DNA of 33,235 nucleotides from Actinomycetota bacterium (lineage in GTDB: Bacteria > Actinomycetota > Thermoleophilia > Miltoncostaeales > Miltoncostaeaceae), in contig SXQZ01000113.1 in assembly GCA_005792725.1 (NCBI GenBank), positions 1 to 33,235 of the forward strand, written 5' to 3'. Position 1 is the first letter of the stretch. Each line of letters begins with the position of its first letter. The notes beneath the pieces were generated by a model. The model saw only the letters and a list, made by a program, of their open reading frames with translations. It was not told the DNA's origin and made no database searches. The translations under genes were made by a program, and so were the position numbers. Below, piece after piece: positions 27,447-33,235 of this stretch.

Positions 27447-27577
27447 CCCCCGGGCCACCGGGTCTTCCCTGCCGCCGGGCGACATCGGGTCCGCGCACAC
27501 CCGGCCCCCGGGCCACCGTGTCTTCCCTGCCGCCGGGCGACATCGGGCCCGCGCACACCCGGCCCCCGGGCCACCGG
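27447..27577. repeat. 58-bp direct tandem repeat (two near-identical copies plus partial third)
   Basis: Copies 27447-27504 and 27505-27562 differ at 2 positions; third copy starts at 27563 and diverges after ~15 bp. Confidence 0.92.
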
Positions 27578-27608
27578 CGCGCCCTCCGGCCGCGACTACC
27601 CTGCAGGG

Positions 27609-28319
27609 GTGAGCGAGGACCTCCCGACGCGGGCCTTCGCGCCCGGCGCGGCGTGGCGTATCGCGTGGCCCATCGCCGTGGTGGCCATTGGCGTGGCGGT
27701 GCTCGTGCTGGCGGCAACCGTCGGGGAGGCCTTCCATGCCTCCCCGACGACGGCCACGGCCATCGCCGCGTTCACGGGCAGCGGGGCCATCATGGGTGCC
27801 GGACTCCTCCTCGTGCGGTCGCTCCCCCCGGCCCAGCGCCGGGTGACCCTCGCGACCAAGGGCCGCATGTGGCCGGGCGTGGGCCTGGGCATCCTGATCG
27901 GGCTGGGCTGCGTCATCGGTTCGGGCCTGGTGATCGCCACCGGCACCGGAATCGACCCATCCGCCAAGCGGGCCCTCGACGACCTCGACCTGTCCGTGGG
28001 GGTCACGTGGTGGCAGATCGCCCTCACCACGTGCGCGCTCGTGATCTTCGCCCCCGTCGGTGAGGAGTTGCTCTTCCGGGGGCTGGAGTTGCGCGGGCTC
28101 GTGCGCCTGATGCCGTTCGCGTGGGCCGCGCCGCTGACCGGGGTCGTCTTCACCGCGGCCCACCTCGATGCGTACCTCGTGTGGCCGCGCGCCGTCGCGC
28201 TGGTGCTGGTGGGCTGGGTCCTTGCCTGGACCTACCGGCGGCGCGGCCTGCTGGGAACCGTCGTCGCCCACGGCACCGTCAACGCCGTGGCGGCGGTCGC
28301 CCTGATGGTGCAGTCGTGA
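27609..28319 (+). CDS. CPBP family intramembrane metalloprotease
   Basis: Multiple hydrophobic segments; FAPVGEELLFRGLELRGL (EExxxR), FTAAHL, GTVVAHGTVNAVAAV (HxxxN). GTG start. Confidence 0.87.
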   Translation: MSEDLPTRAFAPGAAWRIAWPIAVVAIGVAVLVLAATVGEAFHASPTTATAIAAFTGSGAIMGAGLLLVRSLPPAQRRVTLATKGRMWPGVGLGILIGLGCVIGSGLVIATGTGIDPSAKRALDDLDLSVGVTWWQIALTTCALVIFAPVGEELLFRGLELRGLVRLMPFAWAAPLTGVVFTAAHLDAYLVWPRAVALVLVGWVLAWTYRRRGLLGTVVAHGTVNAVAAVALMVQS

Positions 28320-28439
28320 TCCGGCCGTGGGTGCACCCACGCGTATGGGGCCTGCGCGCTCCGGGGCGCGGATGGCCCGCCCCCCGTGCACCGATTCACG
28401 TCCCCGATCCCCCGTGCGTTCGACGCGCCGGGGAACGCA

Positions 28440-28465
28440 CGAGGGCGGCCTGACGGCCGCCCTCG
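28440..28465. terminator. Strong hairpin terminator between CPBP and icd genes
   Basis: cgagggcggcc-tgac-ggccgccctcg, perfect 11-bp stem with 4-nt loop, in a convergent intergenic region. Confidence 0.8.
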
Positions 28466-28492
28466 CAGTACGCACTCACATGGTCGGGGGGG

Positions 28493-29962
28493 TCAGTCCT
28501 CACCCTGCGCCTTGGTGAAGCCGTCCTCGCCCTCGAAGCGCTGCAGCTTCTCGACATGGGCCCACATGTGCTCGGCGGCAACGGCCTGCAGCAGGTCGAT
28601 CAACTGGGCGTCGGAGAGCTCGCCGGCGTCGTCACGGAGCATGAAGCGGGCACGCCAGGCGTCCACGGTGTCGGTCATCACGTCGTTCGGCGGGTACAGC
28701 ATGGTGCCGCGCGAATCGACCATCTTCAGGTAGAGGTCGCGACCCTCGCAGATCCTCTCCAGGCTCTGGCCGATGCTGATCTTGTCGCTGGCCGACTCGA
28801 TGAAGATGTCCACGCCGCACACCTGGCGGCTCGTGACCTTGACGAAGTCCGGGGCGTCTCCCAGCTGCGGCAGCTTGATCGGCGCGTACTCGCGCACCGT
28901 CCACGCGGTGGGCTTCCTGCCGAGGTTCTTGATGATCTCGTTGGTGTAGCCGATCGTGCCGCCCTGGCGCTCGTCGCCGACGACGTCGCGGGTCATCACC
29001 TTGCCCTCCTCGAGGGTGGTGATGACAGCGTTCTCGACGAGGGAGGCCTCGTCGAACAGGCCCAGGTGGCGGAGCATCATGACGCCCGAGAGGATCATCG
29101 CGGTGGGGTTGATGACGTCCCTGCCCGCGTACTTCGGTGCGGAGCCGTGTACGGCCTCCGCGATGAAGACCTCGTTGCCGATGTTGGCCGACGGGGCGAA
29201 GCCCAGGCCACCGATGAGGGCCGACGAGAGGTCCGAGAGGATGTCGCCGTTCATGTTGGTGGTGACCAGCACGCTGTACTGCTCGGGCAGCTTGACCAGC
29301 TGGTGGGCGGCGTTGTCGACGATGACATGCCACGACTCGATGTCGTCATACTCGGGGGCGACCTGCTCGAACACGCTCTTCAGCGTGCCCTCGGTCATCT
29401 TCATGATGTTGGCCTTCGACATGGCCACGACGCTCTCCCGGCCCTCGGCGCGGGCGAGCTCGAAGGCTAGGCGCACGATCTTCTCGGTGCCCTTGCGGGA
29501 GATGAGCTTGAGCCCCTGGGCGACACCCGGGGTGAGCATGTACTCGATGCCCGCGTAGAGGTCCTCCACGTTCTCCCGGACCACGACGAGGTCGATGCCG
29601 CGGCCGGAGTAGGGGGTCTTCACGCCCGGGTACTCACGGGCCGGGCGGATGTTGCCGTACGTCTCGAACAGCTTGCGCAGGGTGACGTTGGCGCTCTTCT
29701 CGCCGTACCCCACCGGCGTGCCGAGCGGACCCTTCATGACGACGCGCGTCTTGCGGATCGAGTCAATGGTGTCCTGACGCACCCCCGAGGCCTGCCCCTC
29801 GAGGAAGACCCGCTCGCCGGCGTGGCGCTCCTCCCACTCGATGGGAGCGCCGGTGGCCTCGATGATACGAACCGCCGAGTCCACGACCTCCGGGCCGATT
29901 CCGTCACCCGGGATGAGGGTGACGAGCGTCTTGCCCGACTCGGTTACGTGAAATGTGCCCAA
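28493..29962 (-). CDS. icd: NADP-dependent isocitrate dehydrogenase, C-terminally extended (Thermus-type) form
   Basis: VTLIPGDGIGPEVV, YGNIRPAREYPGVKTPYSGRGIDLVVVRENVEDLYAGIEY, NMNGDILSDLSSALIGGLGFAPSANIG, EAVHGSAPKYAGRDVINPTAMILS; probable TTG start (LGTFHVTESG) with GAGAGG upstream. Confidence 0.93.
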   Translation of the reverse strand: MGTFHVTESGKTLVTLIPGDGIGPEVVDSAVRIIEATGAPIEWEERHAGERVFLEGQASGVRQDTIDSIRKTRVVMKGPLGTPVGYGEKSANVTLRKLFETYGNIRPAREYPGVKTPYSGRGIDLVVVRENVEDLYAGIEYMLTPGVAQGLKLISRKGTEKIVRLAFELARAEGRESVVAMSKANIMKMTEGTLKSVFEQVAPEYDDIESWHVIVDNAAHQLVKLPEQYSVLVTTNMNGDILSDLSSALIGGLGFAPSANIGNEVFIAEAVHGSAPKYAGRDVINPTAMILSGVMMLRHLGLFDEASLVENAVITTLEEGKVMTRDVVGDERQGGTIGYTNEIIKNLGRKPTAWTVREYAPIKLPQLGDAPDFVKVTSRQVCGVDIFIESASDKISIGQSLERICEGRDLYLKMVDSRGTMLYPPNDVMTDTVDAWRARFMLRDDAGELSDAQLIDLLQAVAAEHMWAHVEKLQRFEGEDGFTKAQGED

Positions 29963-30114
29963 GGTATGCCTCTCGTCGTCGTCCTGATGGCGCCGATGCG
30001 CCCGTCTCATGCGCCGGGCCGGCCCGAGGACCGACCCGAAACCCGCGACAGAGTACCGACCGCGTCCGTCCCGATGCCCACCGTTCGGTAACCCCCGGGA
30101 CTACGGTGCCGCCC

Positions 30115-30705
30115 GTGCCCCAACTCGACCATGTCATCTGGGCCGTCCCCGCCATCGCACCGGCCGCCGAGGCCCTGCGGCGCGACCACGGCCTGATCAC
30201 GCTGCCGGGCGGGGTGCACCCGGCGTGGGGCACGCGCAACGCCATCGTGCCTCTTGCCGGCGCCTACCTGGAGCTGGTGGAGGTGGCCGACCCCGAGGCG
30301 CCCCGGGTGGGGTTCACGCGCCGCGTGGCCGAGGTTGCGGCGGCGGGCGGGGGGCTGGCCCTGTGGTGCGCGCGGGTGGACGACATCCAGCGCGAGGCCG
30401 CGGCACGCGGCTACGCCGTCGTGCCGGGGATACGTGAGAATGCGGACGGAACGGTGCTCTCGTGGCAGGTGGCGGGGATGCCCGCGGCCTGCGCGACGCC
30501 GGTGCTGCCGTTCCTCATCCAGTGGGACGACCCCTCCGCGATGCCGGGCGTGATGGCGGTGGAGCACCCGTGCGGGAGGATCGGCCGCGTGCATCTGGAC
30601 GTCGGGCGCAGTGGCCTTGAGGGCCTGCACATCACGGCCGGCGACGCGGAGATCCTGGTGACGGGAGGCGTCAGCCCCCCAGGCGCGCCTTCACCTTCGC
30701 GCTGA
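30115..30705 (+). CDS. VOC/glyoxalase-like domain protein
   Basis: VPQLDHVIWAVPAIAPAAEALRRDHGL...YLELVEV; GTG start at 30115. Confidence 0.75.
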   Translation: MPQLDHVIWAVPAIAPAAEALRRDHGLITLPGGVHPAWGTRNAIVPLAGAYLELVEVADPEAPRVGFTRRVAEVAAAGGGLALWCARVDDIQREAAARGYAVVPGIRENADGTVLSWQVAGMPAACATPVLPFLIQWDDPSAMPGVMAVEHPCGRIGRVHLDVGRSGLEGLHITAGDAEILVTGGVSPPGAPSPSR

Positions 30706-31117
30706 CGGTGCCGCCCTCGGCCTGACCCGCGGTACGGGCCATGACAGCCTTGATGACCGTGCCCATGTCCTTCATCGATGCGGCACCGGTCGCGGCGACG
30801 GCCTCGTCGATGATGGCGTCGAGTTGGGCCTCGTCCATCTCGGGCGGGAGATAGACCGCCAGGATCCGCAGCTCGGCCTCCTCCTTGGCCGCGAGGTCCT
30901 CGCGGCCCGCGGCGCGGAACTGCTCGATGCTCTCCCGGTGCTGCTTGGCGATGGACCGCACCACGCGGATCCCGTCCGGCTCATCGAGGTCGGCCTGCTT
31001 CTCGATTCGCGCGTTCCTGACCGCAGACAGCGCGCGGCGGATGACCCCGAGGGTCTCCTTCTCCCCGGCCCGCATCGCCGTCTTCATGTCGTCGGTGAGG
31101 CGCTGTTCCAGACTCAT
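30671..31117 (-). CDS. yqeY: GatB/YqeY domain-containing protein
   Basis: MSLEQRLTDDMKTAMRAGEKETLGVIRRALSAVRN...VYLPPEMDEAQLDAIIDEAVA..GASMKDMGTVIKAVMARTAGQAEG. Confidence 0.92.
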   Translation of the reverse strand: MSLEQRLTDDMKTAMRAGEKETLGVIRRALSAVRNARIEKQADLDEPDGIRVVRSIAKQHRESIEQFRAAGREDLAAKEEAELRILAVYLPPEMDEAQLDAIIDEAVAATGAASMKDMGTVIKAVMARTAGQAEGGTVSAKVKARLGG

Positions 31118-31129
31118 GCGGGCCGGCCC

Positions 31130-31528
31130 CTACTCCGCGAGGCCCGCGAGGTACGCGCGGTAGGCGGCCTCGTCCATGAGGGCATCCAGATCAGACGGGG
31201 CGGACAGGCGCACCCGGATGAGCCACCCCTCGCCGTACGGATCCGCGTTCACGAGTTCCGGCGCGCCGTCCACCGCCCCGTTGACGGCCACGACCTCGCC
31301 CGACGCCGGGGCGATGATGTCGGTCACGGCCTTCACCGACTCGAGTTCGCCGTAGGGCGTGCCCGCGGTCACGGGGTCGCCCACGGCCGGCGGGTCGTAG
31401 TAGACGACCTCGCCCAGCGCGTCCTGTGCGTACCAGGTGACCCCGAATGTCGCCTCGGCGCCCTCCACCCGGACCCAGTCATGGTCGGGGTGGTAGCGGA
31501 GGTCTGCGGGGTACGTCTCGTCGCTCAC
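31130..31528 (-). CDS. gcvH: Glycine cleavage system H protein
   Basis: LRYHPDHDWVRVEG...LGEVVYYDPPAVGDPV...GELESVKAVTDIIAPASGEVVAVNGAV (lipoyl-Lys motif ESVKA); GTG start. Confidence 0.94.
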   Translation of the reverse strand: MSDETYPADLRYHPDHDWVRVEGAEATFGVTWYAQDALGEVVYYDPPAVGDPVTAGTPYGELESVKAVTDIIAPASGEVVAVNGAVDGAPELVNADPYGEGWLIRVRLSAPSDLDALMDEAAYRAYLAGLAE

Positions 31529-32628
31529 GTGTGGTGCTCCTTGCGCGGTGATGAATCGACCATGGGCAGCCGGGTGACCTCGGCCGCCTTCTCCTTGCCC
31601 CGCACGTCGATGGACAACGGTGCCCCGACATGCGCGTGCTCCGGTGCAACGTACGCGAGGGCGACGCCCACGCCGAGCGACGGCGACAGCGTGCCGCTGG
31701 TGACCGTGCCCACGCGCCGTCCGCCCGCCAGCACCGGGCATCCGCCCCGGGGGATGCCCTTCTCGGTGAGCACGATCCCCACCAGGCGATCGGGCGTGCC
31801 CTCCTCAACCTCGCGGCGCATACGCCCGGCGCCGGGGAACCCCCCGTGGGCGAGGTCGCAGGCCCACGTCAGGCCCGCCGGGATGGGGCTGCGATCACGC
31901 GAGAGCTCGTTGCCGTACAGCGGGTAGCCCATCTCCAGCCGCAGCGTGTCGCGCGCGGCCAGACCGCAGGGGTCCGGGCCCCCGGATACCCCCATCAGGG
32001 CATCCCAGATGACCGGCGCCCGGGCGGCGTCGCACATGATCTCGACACCCGGCGCGCCGGTGTAGCCCGTGCGGGCCACCAAGCACGGCACGCCCCCCAC
32101 GTGGGCCTCGGTGGCCTCCATGTACGCGAGCGAGAACGGCTCCGGTGACGAGACCGGCGTGAGCGCCGTCGCCCAGGCCGGACCCTGGAGGGCGAGCATG
32201 CCGACCTCCGGCGAGCGGTTCACCAACCCGACCCCATCGGGCGCGAGCGCGCCGAGCCGGGCCCAGCAGGCGTCGATGTTCGACGCGTTCACCACCAGCA
32301 GGAAGCGGTCGGGCAGCGCGTACGCCAGCAGGTCGTCAATCACCCCACCGTCATCCTCCGGCAGCAGCGTGTACTGCGCCTGCCCGGGCCCGATGCGCGT
32401 GATGTCGTTCGTGAGCGTGGTCTGCAGGAAGTCCCGGGCACCCGGACCCATCACCTCGATCTGCCCCATGTGCGAGACATCGAACAACCCGCACCTAGAG
32501 CGAACCGCGAGATGCTCGGCGCGCACGCCGGCGTACTCCACGGGCATCTCCCACCCCGCGAAGTCAACGATCTTCGCCCCTGCGGCCACATGGGCGTCAT
32601 AGAGGCTGGTCCGCTGCGGGTCGCTCAC
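31525..32628 (-). CDS. gcvT: Aminomethyltransferase (glycine cleavage T protein)
   Basis: RTSLYDAHVAAGAKIVDFAGWEMPVEYAG...GLFDVSHMGQIEV; LLPEDDGGVIDDLLAY; TGYTGAPGVEIM. GTG start at 32628 (or 32637). Confidence 0.94.
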   Translation of the reverse strand: MSDPQRTSLYDAHVAAGAKIVDFAGWEMPVEYAGVRAEHLAVRSRCGLFDVSHMGQIEVMGPGARDFLQTTLTNDITRIGPGQAQYTLLPEDDGGVIDDLLAYALPDRFLLVVNASNIDACWARLGALAPDGVGLVNRSPEVGMLALQGPAWATALTPVSSPEPFSLAYMEATEAHVGGVPCLVARTGYTGAPGVEIMCDAARAPVIWDALMGVSGGPDPCGLAARDTLRLEMGYPLYGNELSRDRSPIPAGLTWACDLAHGGFPGAGRMRREVEEGTPDRLVGIVLTEKGIPRGGCPVLAGGRRVGTVTSGTLSPSLGVGVALAYVAPEHAHVGAPLSIDVRGKEKAAEVTRLPMVDSSPRKEHHT

Positions 32629-32692
32629 ACCATTCACTCTACGTGCCGCACGCACGCCGCCGACCCCCACCGCGGGGTCCGGCCCATCACAT

Positions 32693-32713
32693 CGCCCCCG
32701 GACCCCGGGGGCG
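32693..32713. terminator. Hairpin in ftsZ-gcvT intergenic region
   Basis: cgcccccgg-acc-ccgggggcg, perfect 9-bp stem. Confidence 0.45.
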
Positions 32714-32827
32714 CGGGACCCGCAACCCCCCGGAAGCACGCCGTCGGACCCGACGAATGCGGGTCAAGCCCCCGGGGGGTTGGGGACGTCGGCGCCGTTT
32801 CACTGCCTGGCACCGGGGTTCGGTGGG

Positions 32828-33235
32828 CTATGCGTCCTTCAGGAAGCTCGGCACGTCCAGCGCGTCGCCGGAATCGAAGGACGGGCGTTCACGGCGGGGC
32901 GGCTCGCTCGCGCGATCGCGGCCGAAGGCGGGGCGCTCACGCTCCGCGCGGCGGCGCACGATCTCCTGATGGCCGTCGTCGAAGCCGGTGGCGATGACGG
33001 TGACGCGCACGTTGTCGCCGAGGCTGTCGTCCACGACCGTCCCGAAGATCACGTTGCAGTCCGGGTCGGCGGCGTCGCGCACGATGCCCGCCGCCTCGTC
33101 CACCTCGAAGAGGCCCAGGTCGTGGGTGCCGGCGATCGAGAGGATCACCCCGGTGGCGCCCTTCATGTCGGTCTCGAGGAGCGGCGAGGAGGTCGCCATG
33201 CGGGCGGCCTCGGCGGCGCGGTCCTCGCCAGTGGC
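32828..33235 (-). CDS. ftsZ: Cell division protein FtsZ, C-terminal part (runs off right edge)
   Basis: ATGEDRAAEAARMATSSPLLE...GATGVILSIAGTHDLGLFEVDEAAGIV...DCNVIFGTVVDDSLGDNVRVTVIATGF; C-terminal DVPSFLKDA. Confidence 0.95.
   Translation of the reverse strand, partial: ATGEDRAAEAARMATSSPLLETDMKGATGVILSIAGTHDLGLFEVDEAAGIVRDAADPDCNVIFGTVVDDSLGDNVRVTVIATGFDDGHQEIVRRRAERERPAFGRDRASEPPRRERPSFDSGDALDVPSFLKDA

Noticed and set aside
27447-27577. CRISPR array
   Set aside because: Direct tandem duplication without spacers; no cas genes.
32629-32827. Glycine riboswitch upstream of gcvT
   Set aside because: 'GGCGCCGA' is present on the minus strand but the rest of the aptamer consensus (flanking CUCUCAGG-type stem) could not be found by eye; a covariance-model scan is needed.
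1-33235. tRNA, rRNA, transposase, integrase or phage genes
   Set aside because: No recognisable signatures in the ORF track or by eye; not excluded without a tRNAscan/HMM search.

Overview
High-GC bacterial chromosomal window, probably actinobacterial/Thermoleophilia-like (inferred from composition and gene content only). Most of it is housekeeping: metK (5' end only), a DUF3352-like lipoprotein, a tightly overlapped aroA-cmk-plsC-der-gpsA chain, recQ-like helicase plus alpha/beta hydrolase, GNAT, a divergent msrA, tyrA-aroF-hisC, scpA-scpB-rluB-aroH, arfB, a second plsC-like gene, yjbQ, trpS, a CPBP protease, icd, a VOC protein, yqeY, gcvH, gcvT and the ftsZ 3' end. The accessory content is (i) a ~2300-aa exported multidomain surface protein (20415-27356, minus) with three copies of a Cys/His-rich 'CH...HxxH..DIIPPF..YPGxNW..C' module followed by four ~92-aa 'FGYxNPN...DRGQPT' modules, and (ii) a small Cys-containing secreted protein with a GQGGQP tandem repeat (16766-17665) preceded by two overlapping palindromes. 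Notable non-coding structure: a 3 x 54-bp tandem hairpin array upstream of metK, a 58-bp tandem repeat upstream of the giant gene, and a heavily structured ftsZ-gcvT intergenic region. No CRISPR array, transposase, rRNA or tRNA was recognised. I found no clear multi-gene novel system; the best candidates for undescribed biology are the metK-leader hairpin array and the repeated modules of the giant protein.
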